Origin: JBBDIP01 sp040880305
Lineage (GTDB): Bacteria; Bacillota; Sulfobacillia; Fermentithermobacillales; Fermentithermobacillaceae
DNA: 64,000 bases
NCBI GenBank assembly: GCA_040880305.1
Contig: JBBDIP010000049.1
Span: forward strand, 17,128-81,127
Reading direction: 5' to 3'
The notes beneath the pieces were generated by a model that saw only the letters and a program-made list of their open reading frames with translations, was not told where the DNA came from and searched no databases. The position numbers and the translations under genes are program-made. Positions 51,843-60,886 of this stretch are shown piece after piece; the first letter of the stretch is position 1, and each line of letters starts with the position of its first letter.

Positions 51843-53237
51843 TTACCTGCTTAGGATGTGGATAGGCTTGTCTTGCACGCCGTGCATCGCCTCGAGCATG
51901 GCCTCGGGGAGCGTCGGATGGGCGTGGATCATCCCCGCCACCTGCCGCGCCGTGAGTCCCGCCTTCATGGCGAGGGCGGCCTCGTGGATGAGGTCGTCAG
52001 CGTGAGGCCCAAGGATGTGGACACCCAGGATCTTGCCGGTGTCCGCCTCGCCGACCACCTTGACCAGGCCTTCGGTCTCGCCTATGGCCATAGCCCTGCC
52101 GTTGGCGCTGAACGGGAACTTGGAAACCTTCACGTTGAAGCCCTTTTCTTTGGCCTCCAGCTCCTTGAGGCCGACCGAGGCGCACTCGGGGATGGAGAAG
52201 ACGCAGCCAGGGACGACCGAATAGTCCATGGTAGCCGGGTGGCCGAAGATGTTCTCGATAGCCACGATGCCCTCGGTGGACGCCACGGGAGCGAGGAAGG
52301 TGCGGCCAACCACGTCGCCGATGGCCCAGATTCCGCTTACGTTGGTGGACATGCGCTCGTCGGTCTTGATGCCGCGCTTGTCGAACTCGACGCCCAGCGC
52401 AGCCAGGTCGATTCCGCCGAAGAAGGGGACGCGGCCCATGGCCACGAGCACGGTGTCAGCGCGGAACTCCTGCTGGCCGCCTTCCTTGGTGTCGGCGATG
52501 AGGACCTTCTCGCCGCCCTCTTCCCTAATCTCCTTGATGTACTGCCCTCCGTGAACGGTGATGCCCTTGCGGCGCAGTATGGGCATGAGCCTGCGGGAGA
52601 TCTCCTCGTCGACCGGAGGCAGGATCAGCGGTGAGCGCTTGACCATGTCGACGGTTGAACCGAACGCGTTCCAGATGCAGGCGAACTCTACGCCTAGCAC
52701 CCCTCCGCCGATAACCAGCATCCGCCCTGGGACGTGGTCAAGTTCGAGGGCGTCGTCGGATGAAATGGTGTGGGCCAGGCTCTCTCTGGAAACGGGGGGC
52801 AACTGCTGGGACGAACCTGTCGCCAGGATTATGTTCTTTGTCTCGAGGACTTCTTTGGACCCGTCCGGGTATGCGACCTCGACCTTGCCTGGAGCGGGCA
52901 CGCTAGCCCAGCCGCGGTAGACAGCGACGCCGTTTCCCTTCAAGAGCATGTCGACGCCGCCGACCAGCTGCTTCACGGTCTTTTCCTTGTGGGCCATAGC
53001 GCCTGCAAGGTTCAGTTTGACCTCGCCGGTCTCGACTCCGTATTTGCCCGCCTCTTTGGTGTTGAGGTAGGTCGTGGCTGCGTGAACCAAGGCCTTCGTG
53101 GGGATGCACCCGACATTTAGGCAGCACCCGCCGATCTTGTGGCCCTCAACCAGCGCGATCTTGCCGCCCATCTGGGCTCCTTTGATCGCGGTCACGTACC
53201 CGCCGGGACCGCTGCCGATGACGACTGCGTCGAACAT
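51843..53237 (-). CDS. lpd: Dihydrolipoyl dehydrogenase (L-protein)
   Basis: 464 aa flavoprotein. FAD motif VVIGSGPGGYVTAIKGAQMG, the redox disulfide in GGCCLNVGCIPTKALVHAAT, NAD motif MLVIGGGVLGVEFACIWNAF and the C-terminal His-Glu dyad in IHAHPTLPEAMLEA. Reoxidises lipoyl-GcvH. Confidence 0.97.
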   Translation of the reverse strand: MFDAVVIGSGPGGYVTAIKGAQMGGKIALVEGHKIGGCCLNVGCIPTKALVHAATTYLNTKEAGKYGVETGEVKLNLAGAMAHKEKTVKQLVGGVDMLLKGNGVAVYRGWASVPAPGKVEVAYPDGSKEVLETKNIILATGSSQQLPPVSRESLAHTISSDDALELDHVPGRMLVIGGGVLGVEFACIWNAFGSTVDMVKRSPLILPPVDEEISRRLMPILRRKGITVHGGQYIKEIREEGGEKVLIADTKEGGQQEFRADTVLVAMGRVPFFGGIDLAALGVEFDKRGIKTDERMSTNVSGIWAIGDVVGRTFLAPVASTEGIVAIENIFGHPATMDYSVVPGCVFSIPECASVGLKELEAKEKGFNVKVSKFPFSANGRAMAIGETEGLVKVVGEADTGKILGVHILGPHADDLIHEAALAMKAGLTARQVAGMIHAHPTLPEAMLEAMHGVQDKPIHILSR

Positions 53238-53248
53238 ATCAATTCCTC

Positions 53249-54091
53249 CTAATAGAGTTCTTCCTGCTGGCGACCTCTCTCCATCGTCCAGTGGTCGTTT
53301 CCGTATTTCTCAAACGAAAGTCTCTTTGCGTCGGACTTCTCACCGGGCGAAAGCTCGCCGGGCTGAACGTCCCATCCCAGGACCGTCCGAAAGCCAAGTA
53401 CCAGGTGCTCTTGGAGCTCCTCCCGGCTGACCAGGCGCCCGAGGACGTCGGACACACCCGCCGCCTTGCGCCTAAGCATCGCCTCGGTGCGCGCGGCATG
53501 CTCGGGTGAACCTGTACGAATGCAGCGCACTATCTTGGCGGCGTCAAATGTGAACGGGATGGACCCGTGCTGAAGGATGAATCCGTTCCTGCGGCTTTGA
53601 GCCGAACCTATAATCTTCTTGTCGTCGCTCATAATCTCGTACCACGATGGGGCCGAAAAGCAGGCGGCCTGCCTGAACCTGGGATCCCGGGACGTCACTC
53701 CGTGCTCTAGCGCGGCCAGAGATGCGGGGATCCCCATGGTCCGAAGCCCCTCTACCAACCCCTCGGACAGCCTATGGTAAGTCTCCAGGACTGAGCCGGG
53801 CAGGTCCTTCTCGGCGATGATCACGCTGTAGGTCAGTTCATCGTCATGGAGCACCGCTTTGCCACCGGTGGCCCTCCTGACCAGATCGACGCCCTCTTCG
53901 CGCAGCGACTCCGATCTCACTTCCTTCTCAACGTCCTGGAAATACCCCAGCGAGAGACAAGCGGGCTGCCACTGGTAGAACCTCAGAGTGGGGCCTGCGG
54001 CCCCGTTCTGGCACGCGCGGTGGATGGCCTCATCAACGGCCATGTTCACCTTTCCGGTAAGGTGCCCATCGGATATCAGGCGGACCTTCAC
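53249..54091 (-). CDS. lipM: LipM-like octanoyltransferase / lipoate ligase family
   Basis: 280 aa BPL/LplA-fold protein. NMAVDEAI, LRFYQWQPACLSLGYFQ and VRRATGGKAVLHDDELTYSV form the ligand pocket. A Cys in QAACFSAPSWYEIMSDDKKI (about residue 144) aligns with the catalytic Cys of Bacillus LipM, so octanoyl transfer from ACP is more likely than ATP-dependent ligation. Start GTG 54091 has AAGGAGG nearby. Five bp from the radical-SAM gene upstream. Confidence 0.85.
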   Translation of the reverse strand: MKVRLISDGHLTGKVNMAVDEAIHRACQNGAAGPTLRFYQWQPACLSLGYFQDVEKEVRSESLREEGVDLVRRATGGKAVLHDDELTYSVIIAEKDLPGSVLETYHRLSEGLVEGLRTMGIPASLAALEHGVTSRDPRFRQAACFSAPSWYEIMSDDKKIIGSAQSRRNGFILQHGSIPFTFDAAKIVRCIRTGSPEHAARTEAMLRRKAAGVSDVLGRLVSREELQEHLVLGFRTVLGWDVQPGELSPGEKSDAKRLSFEKYGNDHWTMERGRQQEELY

Positions 54092-54095
54092 GTTT

Positions 54096-55115
54096 CTACC
54101 TCCTTCGTGAAGAAGCGGGGCGGCCTTCAAAGGCAAGCCCCGAATCCTTTAGCGCCAGAAGCGCCTCGTCCGGATCGAGTGGACGGGGGTAGTTCATCAT
54201 CACCTGTCCAGGCCTTTCGTTGTAGTAGGGCCTGTTGCAGTAGAGGCAACCGGAGGTCTCGAACGGCCGGCCTTCCACGGCTTCCTCCAACAAGTGACCT
54301 TCAAGACCGATCCGGGAGATCCTTCCGCCCGAGAATTCGATTCCGCCGGCGTCCCCACCTTTTTTGAGGTAGTGGGCCGCCAGCTGGACGCGCCTGTAGG
54401 ATGAGACGGAGGGCGGGTCCTGGCTTTCCATCGCGGTGCCCTTGACCGGGGTGAACGCGAACAGTCCGGCCGTCACCCCGGCGTCCCGAGCCTTCTCCAG
54501 GAAATTCACGGCTTCTTCCTCGGTTTCGCCCAAGCCAACTATGAGGTGAGTGGATATCCTGCCGGGCCACGATGACGCGCACTTGGCCAGCACGTCCCAT
54601 GACCTCTCGAATACGCCCTCGGGTCCGCCCTTCACGCCGGAGTAGATCTTGGCCGTCGCGGCGTCCACCGGCAGTCCGACGTTGGTAGCTCCGGCATCAA
54701 AGTAAACTTTCACGCGGGCGACCGAAACAGGCGCCACCGACGCGCTGATGAGAACCGACGGCGAAAGCGCCCGGACGCGCCTCACGAACTCCAGCGCCTG
54801 CTCTGGCGTTCCCGCACACTCGACCGTCTGCACGCAAACCCTCTTCAGAGCCCCATTGCCCAGCGCCTGCCGGAGGGGTTCTTGGATCTGCTCCCATGTA
54901 AACTCGGGCCAGGTCACCCTGGACAGGTGGTGGGGTCCGGCCGTAGCCCCGCTGGCTTGGGCGCAGAACGCGCAGTTATTGGAGCATTTTTCTCCGAAAA
55001 GAAAGTGGCCGGTAGTGGGCGTCTCTTGAAGACGCGCCCTCTTTAGGCCCAGCACGGCAGCGGTGCCGAGAGACACGCCTACCTTGTCGATCGACTTTCC
55101 GCCGTTCTCACTCAA
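54096..55115 (-). CDS. Biotin-synthase-like radical SAM protein, LipS1/LipS2-type lipoyl synthase component
   Basis: 339 aa. Radical-SAM motif CxxxCxxC in EKCSNNCAFCAQASGA, then a (beta/alpha) barrel and a C-terminal Cys pair in SGCLYCNRPYYNERPGQVM that could bind an auxiliary Fe-S cluster. Annotation pipelines often call this family biotin synthase. Context (LipM-like protein, GcvH, second radical-SAM) fits the two-protein LipS1/LipS2 lipoyl synthase known from Thermococcus. TTG start 55115 overlaps the previous gene by 8 bp. I cannot say which is LipS1 and which LipS2. Confidence 0.78.
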   Translation of the reverse strand: MSENGGKSIDKVGVSLGTAAVLGLKRARLQETPTTGHFLFGEKCSNNCAFCAQASGATAGPHHLSRVTWPEFTWEQIQEPLRQALGNGALKRVCVQTVECAGTPEQALEFVRRVRALSPSVLISASVAPVSVARVKVYFDAGATNVGLPVDAATAKIYSGVKGGPEGVFERSWDVLAKCASSWPGRISTHLIVGLGETEEEAVNFLEKARDAGVTAGLFAFTPVKGTAMESQDPPSVSSYRRVQLAAHYLKKGGDAGGIEFSGGRISRIGLEGHLLEEAVEGRPFETSGCLYCNRPYYNERPGQVMMNYPRPLDPDEALLALKDSGLAFEGRPASSRRR

Positions 55116-56022
55116 AGGCGCAACACTCTTCTTTCTTCACAACCGAGAGGCCGAGGGACGCGGCCACCTTGAGAGACTCAGGATGTGGCAGGACGATCCT
55201 GTCGACGCCGCACCTCACGGCCATGGCGTCAACCTCCCGGCGGTATTTCCCGGCAGGCCGCATGCATCCCAGCGAGATGTCGAGTCTGGGCGCCCGCGCC
55301 CTGGTCCACGCGATGACTCTGGCTACGTCCTCGATGGACGGAGGAGGCACGTCGGCCCAGGGTGTGTTCGCGGTGGGAATCAAAACGATGAATATGAGCC
55401 TTTCAATTCCTTCCTCAAGGAGGAAGTCCACCGCTCGGAACTCCCCTGCTATCTGCCCTTTTTTCAAACCTATCAGGATGTGAGGCACGACTTCCGCTTT
55501 CCCCTTGCGAAGGTTCCGGAATGTCTCGATGTAGTCCTGGCCTGTCCACATCCCGTGGAAAGCTTCTTTGATAGTCTCGTCGTCGAGCACCACGTCGAAG
55601 GAGACTACCGACGCCGTCTCACCTATCTCCCTGGCCACTGAAGCCTGCGCGATCCCCGGGTGCACGTTGATCGAGAACCGGTTCCCCAGTTCCGCCTGCT
55701 TACGGGCCAATTCCTTTACTTCCCGCAGGGCGGAAAGGAGCGGAACCGCCCCCGCGAGGTCGCACCCGCCCGACAACAGGATGCTTGCGGGCTTTTTCTT
55801 GGCTATCACGTCCGGCAGGTCCTTTATGTCCAGCATGCGCTCAAGGTAGTGGCCGGCGCAATGGGAGCAATTCAGGGAGCACGCCTTACCTGTCACGCTG
55901 ACTGCAACCGTCTTGGTCGGGTAGACAGCCTGGAGAGTCGGGGGCCGGCTTTGCTGCCGCGCCTTCCAGGCCAGATCAAGCAGATCGTCTAGAGCGGCTT
56001 GCTTTCGGGTATCGGGATCCAC
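55108..56022 (-). CDS. Second radical SAM protein, LipS1/LipS2-type partner
   Basis: 304 aa. CxxxCxxC in KACSLNCSHCAGHYLERMLD, then SILLSGGCDLAGAVPLLSAL and a C-terminal CMRPAGKYR motif with a final CCAFE. Start GTG 56022 has GGAGG six bases upstream; a longer frame to 56079 includes a hairpin and is not used. Overlaps the next radical-SAM gene, implying stoichiometric synthesis. Together they would insert two sulfurs into octanoyl-GcvH. Confidence 0.78.
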   Translation of the reverse strand: MDPDTRKQAALDDLLDLAWKARQQSRPPTLQAVYPTKTVAVSVTGKACSLNCSHCAGHYLERMLDIKDLPDVIAKKKPASILLSGGCDLAGAVPLLSALREVKELARKQAELGNRFSINVHPGIAQASVAREIGETASVVSFDVVLDDETIKEAFHGMWTGQDYIETFRNLRKGKAEVVPHILIGLKKGQIAGEFRAVDFLLEEGIERLIFIVLIPTANTPWADVPPPSIEDVARVIAWTRARAPRLDISLGCMRPAGKYRREVDAMAVRCGVDRIVLPHPESLKVAASLGLSVVKKEECCAFE

Positions 56023-56040
56023 GGTTCTCCTCCCCAGACT

Positions 56041-56078
56041 TGTCGGGAGGAGGCGCCGCAAGGCTCCCCCTCCCGACA
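56041..56078 (-). promoter_or_regulatory. Intercistronic hairpin between gcvPB and the lipS genes
   Basis: TGTCGGGAG and CTCCCGACA form a perfect 9-bp stem, 19 bp before the ribosome-binding GTG context of the radical-SAM gene. No U-tract, so processing or mRNA stability is more likely than termination. Confidence 0.45.
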
Positions 56079-56121
56079 CATGTCGCGGTCTAAGACCCGG
56101 CGCTATGAGGGCGCCGTCCTA

Positions 56122-57585
56122 CTAGGCTTCCTTCTTCCACCGGATCCGCGGGTTCTTAGCGGCGCCGGCTTCGTCCAGCCTCCCGACAACAGTGGTATGA
56201 GGCGCGTCGTGGAGGCTCTTGGGATCGCGGTAAGCCTCTTTGGCGATCTCAATCATGGCGTTGGCGAAGTAGTCCAGTGTGTCCTTGGACTCAGTTTCGG
56301 TCGGCTCAATCATGATCGCCTCGTCCACAATCATCGGGAAGTAGTTCGTCGGCGGATGCACGCCGTAGTCGAGGAGCCGCTTGGAGATGTCCATGGTGTG
56401 GCACCCGGTCTCCTTCTTGATCCTCTGCGGCGAGACCACGAACTCGTGCTTGTAATGCCTGTCGTAGGGCAGGTCATAGTACTCGGTTATGCGGCGCAGG
56501 ATGTAGTTGGCGTTCAAAACCGCATCCTCGCTGACTTTCTTGAGCCCGTCGGGACCAAGTGACCGGATGTAGGCGTAGGCCTTGACGATGACCAGGAAGT
56601 TGCCGTAGAAGGACTTCATCTGGCCGATGGACTGGGGCCTGTTGTAATCCAGCCAGTACTTCTGACCGTCGGACTCCACGGTGGGCACGGGCAGGAACGG
56701 GATGAGATGCTTCTTCACCCCGACCGGGCCCGAACCGGGACCGCCGCCGCCGTGGGGGGTCGAGAACGTCTTATGCAGGTTGAAGTGCATGACGTCAAAA
56801 CCCATGTCGCCGGGACGGCAGATGCCCATGATCGCGTTGGCGTTGGCGCCGTCGTAGTACAATAGCCCGCCTTTGCTGTGGACTATCTTCTCGATCTTCT
56901 CGATGTTCTCATCGAAGAGGCCGAGCGTGTTGGGGTTCGTGAGCATCAGGCCGGCCACGGTCTCGTCCATGACCTGGGCGAGGGCCTCGGTGTCAACTCC
57001 GCCCCGCTTGTCGGACGGTATGGTCACCGTCTGGAAGCCGGCGAGGACGCTGGACGCCGGGTTGGTCCCGTGCGCTGCGTCGGGGATCAGGATCTTGGTC
57101 CTCTTGTCGTCATGCCTGGACCTGTGATATGCGTGGATGATGTTGATTCCGGTGAGCTCACCGTGCGCGCCTGCGGCGGGCTGGAGAGTGAACTTGTCCA
57201 TTCCGCCTATCTCGCACATATACTGCTGCATCTCGTACATCAACTGGAGCGCGCCCTGGGCGGTCTCCTCCGGAGCGTACGGGTGCACGTCGGTGAATCC
57301 GGGGAGGTTCGCGACCTCCTCGTTGATCTTCGGGCTGTACTTCATGGTGCAGGACCCAAGCGGGTAGAACCCGATGTCCACGCCGTGGTTAAGCTGCGAT
57401 AGCCTTGTGAAGTGACGGATCAGGTCAACTTCGGCGACTTCCGGCAGCTCAGGCGCCACAGCCCTGAACTCACTCTTGGGCAGGTAGCTCGAAACCGGCT
57501 TATCCGGGATGCCTAGCTCCGGGAGCGAGTAAGCCTTGCGGCCTGGGCTCGATACCTCGAAGATGAGCGGCTCGAGGCGCATCAT
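56122..57585 (-). CDS. gcvPB: Glycine dehydrogenase (decarboxylating) subunit 2
   Basis: 487 aa PLP subunit of P-protein. The PLP-Lys is in FDVMHFNLHKTFSTPHGGGG, with NTLGLFDENIEKIEKIVHSK and DGANANAIMGICRPGDMGFD nearby. Two-subunit P-protein is typical of Firmicutes and archaea. It overlaps gcvPA by 4 bp. Confidence 0.97.
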   Translation of the reverse strand: MMRLEPLIFEVSSPGRKAYSLPELGIPDKPVSSYLPKSEFRAVAPELPEVAEVDLIRHFTRLSQLNHGVDIGFYPLGSCTMKYSPKINEEVANLPGFTDVHPYAPEETAQGALQLMYEMQQYMCEIGGMDKFTLQPAAGAHGELTGINIIHAYHRSRHDDKRTKILIPDAAHGTNPASSVLAGFQTVTIPSDKRGGVDTEALAQVMDETVAGLMLTNPNTLGLFDENIEKIEKIVHSKGGLLYYDGANANAIMGICRPGDMGFDVMHFNLHKTFSTPHGGGGPGSGPVGVKKHLIPFLPVPTVESDGQKYWLDYNRPQSIGQMKSFYGNFLVIVKAYAYIRSLGPDGLKKVSEDAVLNANYILRRITEYYDLPYDRHYKHEFVVSPQRIKKETGCHTMDISKRLLDYGVHPPTNYFPMIVDEAIMIEPTETESKDTLDYFANAMIEIAKEAYRDPKSLHDAPHTTVVGRLDEAGAAKNPRIRWKKEA

Positions 57586-58919
57586 GCTAGCACCTCCAAT
57601 CCCTTAACCAGCTCATCCATCTCCGCCTTGGTACGCTTCTCGGTGACGGCGATGAGCAGGTGGTTCTTGAACTCGGGGTAGGCCTTTCCAAGCGGGTAAC
57701 CCGCAAGGATACCCTTTTGCAGCAGCGACTTAACGACCTTCTCGGAGTCGACCGGGCACTTCACGGCAAACTCGTTGAAGAACGGCGTGGTCCAGGCCAG
57801 GCTGTACCCCTTGAGGGATGAGATCTTCTCGGAGAGGTAGTGGGCCTTCTTCACACACTGCTCGGCCAAGTCCTTGATGCCTTGCTTGCCGAGCCAGGAT
57901 AGATAGACGACCGCGGCAAGAGCGTTCAACGCCTCATTGGAGCAGATGTTCGAAGTCGCTTTGTCGCGACGGATGTGCTGCTCGCGGGTCTGGAGGGTAA
58001 GCACAAACCCTCTCTGGCCCCTGTTGTCGTTGGTCATGCCGACCAGGCGGCCGGGCATGCGACGCAGGTACTTGTCTTTGACCGCCAGGACGCCCAGGTA
58101 CGGGCCGCCGAACGCCATGGGGTTGCCGAGGACTTGTCCCTCGCCCACAACGATCTCAGCGCCGTACTCAGCGGGGGTCCGCAAGAGTCCCAGGCTTATG
58201 GGGTTGACCGCTACTATGAGGGTGGCCCCTGCCGCCTTGACCTTGGCGGAGATCTCGTCGACCGGCTCTATGTTGCCGAGGAAGTTGGGCTCCTGGATAA
58301 CCACGCACCCGATCTCCTGGGAAAGCATTTTGTCCAGGGCGGCGAGAGAGGTGACCCCGTTCTCCATCGGGACCTCTTCGACCGTGATTTCGTGGCCGGC
58401 GGCGTAAGTCCTGGTGACCGCGCGGGTCTCGGGATGAACGGTGCGGGCGACTAGAGCCTTGCTCCTGCGGGTGAGACCACAGGCGATGGTCACCGATTCG
58501 GCGGCGGCCGAGGGGCCGTCGTACATGGAGGCGTTTGCGGCGTCCATGCCGGTGAGCTCGCAGATCATGGTCTGATACTCGAATATGGACTGAAGCACAG
58601 CCTGACTGACTTCAGGCTGGTAAGGCGTGTAGGCGGTATAGAACTCAGACCGCCCGAGCACGTGGCGGACCACCGACGGAACGTAGTGGTCGTACGCGCC
58701 CGCGCCGATGAACGTGACGTACTTGGCGGCGGAGTCCTTGTCGGCGAGTTCCCTCATGAGCTTCAGAAGTTCCCACTCAGAGAGGCTCTCCGGCAACTGC
58801 ATCTGCCCCTTGAGCCTAAGCGCAGGAGGGATATCGCTGAAGAGGTCGGCGATCGAACTAACGCCGATGGTCTTCAGCATCTCCGCCCTGTCTTTATCTG
58901 TGTTGGGTAGGAAGTTCAT
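57582..58919 (-). CDS. gcvPA: Glycine dehydrogenase (decarboxylating) subunit 1
   Basis: 445 aa. FLPNTDKDRAEMLKTIGVSS opens the family; YTPYQPEVSQAVLQSIFEYQ and GMDAANASMYDGPSAAAESV follow. Pairs with GcvPB to decarboxylate glycine onto lipoyl-H. TAATG overlap with gcvH. Confidence 0.97.
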   Translation of the reverse strand: MNFLPNTDKDRAEMLKTIGVSSIADLFSDIPPALRLKGQMQLPESLSEWELLKLMRELADKDSAAKYVTFIGAGAYDHYVPSVVRHVLGRSEFYTAYTPYQPEVSQAVLQSIFEYQTMICELTGMDAANASMYDGPSAAAESVTIACGLTRRSKALVARTVHPETRAVTRTYAAGHEITVEEVPMENGVTSLAALDKMLSQEIGCVVIQEPNFLGNIEPVDEISAKVKAAGATLIVAVNPISLGLLRTPAEYGAEIVVGEGQVLGNPMAFGGPYLGVLAVKDKYLRRMPGRLVGMTNDNRGQRGFVLTLQTREQHIRRDKATSNICSNEALNALAAVVYLSWLGKQGIKDLAEQCVKKAHYLSEKISSLKGYSLAWTTPFFNEFAVKCPVDSEKVVKSLLQKGILAGYPLGKAYPEFKNHLLIAVTEKRTKAEMDELVKGLEVLA

Positions 58920-59314
58920 TAGTGATGCCCGCCACCCTCAGCAGCGTGCTTCTCGTACGCCGCGACATTCATGAGCTTGGCCACATCGGCGGGATCAGAG
59001 ATCTCTATGGCGCAGATCCAGCCCTCACCGTGAGGATCCTTGTTAAGAATCTCGGGGGTGTCGGCAACCTTCTGGTTGACCTCAACGATCTTGCCGGAAA
59101 CAGGGGCGTAGCAGTCGGAAACAGCCTTCACCGACTCGACGGTGGAGAAGATCTCTCCGGCCTTGACCACCCTGCCGATTTCGGGGGTCTCGACGAACAC
59201 GATGTCGCCGAGCTGGTCCTGGGCATAGTTGGTGATACCGACGTACGCCTTTTTGCCCTCGACCTTCGCGTACTCATGGGTCTGGGTGTACTTCAGGTTC
59301 GCAGGATATGTCAT
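58919..59314 (-). CDS. gcvH: Glycine cleavage system H protein
   Basis: 131 aa. Lipoylation Lys in FSTVESVKAVSDCYAPVSGK, preceded by DIVFVETPEIGRVVKAGEIF. C-terminal GHH tail. Shuttles aminomethyl group; substrate of the lipoylation genes downstream. Confidence 0.98.
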   Translation of the reverse strand: MTYPANLKYTQTHEYAKVEGKKAYVGITNYAQDQLGDIVFVETPEIGRVVKAGEIFSTVESVKAVSDCYAPVSGKIVEVNQKVADTPEILNKDPHGEGWICAIEISDPADVAKLMNVAAYEKHAAEGGGHH

Positions 59315-60432
59315 TTCTTTTTACCCTCCCTCTTGTAGAACGGCATCTTGACTACTTCCGCGAGGTACTTCTTGCCGCGGATCTCTACCCTGACCTTCGT
59401 GCCGACCGGACTCAGGTCCACGGGCACGAACGCCATTGCCAGGTACTTGTCGAGCGTTGGGGCATAAGAGCCGGTGGTGACGTAACCTATCTCCGTGCAG
59501 CCGCACTCGCTGAACACCTTGTAGCCGGTCCTGGGCACGCCCTTCTCGACCATCTCTAGTCCCACAAGCTTGGCCGCGAGACCCTTCTCGCGCTGCTCCA
59601 TAAGGGCCTTGTTGGCTACAAAGTAGGTGCCCTTGCCAAACGCCACGAACCTGCCGAGACCGGCCTCCAGGGGGCCGTGCTTCTCGTCCAGCTCCTGCCC
59701 GTACAAGGGCATCGAGGCCTCGAAACGGAGTGTATCCCTGCATCCTAGACCGGCCGGGACCAAGCCATCCCCGTCGTCGGCCTCCATAATGATTTCGAAC
59801 AGCGCGGGACCCTCCGAGGCCTTGCAGTAGATCTCGAACCCGTCCTCGCCAGTGTAACCGGTGCGGGTGACCAGGGTGTCGATGCCGCCTACGTCAACGT
59901 GCTCGGCACCGTGGTAGTACTTGAGCTCATTGAGGGGATACTTGGTGAGCCGCTGCATGATCCTCTCTGAGTTGGGGCCCTGGATAGCGACCTCGGCGGT
60001 CTCCTTCGAAAGGTTCTTCACGGTCACGCCGGGGAAGTACTTTGCGGCTTCCCTGATCCAGTCGTAGTCCTTGTCGATGTTGCCCGCGTTGATGCACAGA
60101 AGATACTTGTCCTTGAGGCAGATAACCATCATGTCATCCACGACTCCGCCGGCGGGGTAGCACATGGGGCTGTATACAACGCGGCCCACGTAACCCTTAG
60201 AGATGTCGTTGACCATGACAAACTGCAGCAGGTCCAATGAACCCGGCCCCTCGATCAGGAGTTCCCCCATGTCGGAGACGTCCCACAGCGCCGCAGCCTT
60301 GCGGCACGCATGGTGCTCCTCCTTAATGCTGGAGAACTGGACGGGCAGAGCCCAACCTGAAAAGTCGATGATCCGTCCCCCGTACTTCAGGTAGATTTCA
60401 TACAATGGCGTCTTCTTGAGTTCCTCTGCCAC
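59311..60432 (-). CDS. gcvT: Aminomethyltransferase (T-protein)
   Basis: 373 aa. YLKYGGRIIDFSGWALPVQF, WDVSDMGELLIEGPGSLDLL and LVTRTGYTGEDGFEIYCKAS are diagnostic. Transfers methylene to tetrahydrofolate. GTG start 60432 with GGGAGGTG about 12 bp upstream. First gene after the riboswitch. Confidence 0.97.
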   Translation of the reverse strand: MAEELKKTPLYEIYLKYGGRIIDFSGWALPVQFSSIKEEHHACRKAAALWDVSDMGELLIEGPGSLDLLQFVMVNDISKGYVGRVVYSPMCYPAGGVVDDMMVICLKDKYLLCINAGNIDKDYDWIREAAKYFPGVTVKNLSKETAEVAIQGPNSERIMQRLTKYPLNELKYYHGAEHVDVGGIDTLVTRTGYTGEDGFEIYCKASEGPALFEIIMEADDGDGLVPAGLGCRDTLRFEASMPLYGQELDEKHGPLEAGLGRFVAFGKGTYFVANKALMEQREKGLAAKLVGLEMVEKGVPRTGYKVFSECGCTEIGYVTTGSYAPTLDKYLAMAFVPVDLSPVGTKVRVEIRGKKYLAEVVKMPFYKREGKKK

Positions 60433-60560
60433 TTCGAGTCTTCACCTCCCATAGATTGCCTTCACTAGGCATACCTTCTGCGAGCTACCATACCCTACCT
60501 GCCGGGCGATCCACTCGCGTTGCCGGACTCCTCAGCCCTATTCTCCCCTGGAAAGCAAAT

Positions 60561-60590
60561 AGGGACAGGGCTCAAAGTCGCCCTGTCCCT
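60561..60590 (-). terminator. Expression-platform hairpin of the glycine riboswitch
   Basis: AGGGACAGGGC pairs with GCCCTGTCCCT over an 8-nt loop, followed by ATTTGCTTT on the minus strand. It sits directly at the 3' side of aptamer II, as expected for a transcription-termination switch. Confidence 0.6.
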
Positions 60591-60760
60591 TTACCTGAGA
60601 GATTCCCTGTTCACCGCTCTAGGGCGGCTACGAGTTTTCCCCTTTGGTGCCATTACTGGCTCTCCAGAGTTGCGTCCGGTGACAGTGTCTTGTACCTGAG
60701 AGTTTCGGACTTTTGTCCTTGCTCCTACGGCGCCTGCCTGCGCAGGACTCTCCCGCCACC
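60575..60760 (-). ncRNA. Tandem glycine riboswitch
   Basis: Minus strand shows two aptamers: the first with GGCGCCGTAGGAGCAAGGAC and AACTCTCAGGTACAAGACAC then ACCGGAC, the second with CTCTGGAGAGCC, GGCACCAAAGGGGAAA and AATCTCTCAGGTAAAGGGAC. These are the conserved glycine-riboswitch strings. It lies 143-330 nt upstream of gcvT and should switch on the cleavage operon when glycine is high. Confidence 0.93.
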
Positions 60761-60886
60761 TTCATCCGCCCGGTATTCGTGCTGTATGTTCGGCTCCCGA
60801 CAGAACATCTTGTTTCTACACTGCCTTTGAGTTCTCCTTCCTCACCCACGGGGGAACTCGATATTTCGTGAGACGCCCCAAGGTGC

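Noticed and set aside
54096..55115. Biotin synthase BioB
   Set aside because: No biotin genes nearby; linkage to GcvH, LipM-like and a second radical-SAM protein favours the lipoyl route, though sequence alone is not decisive.
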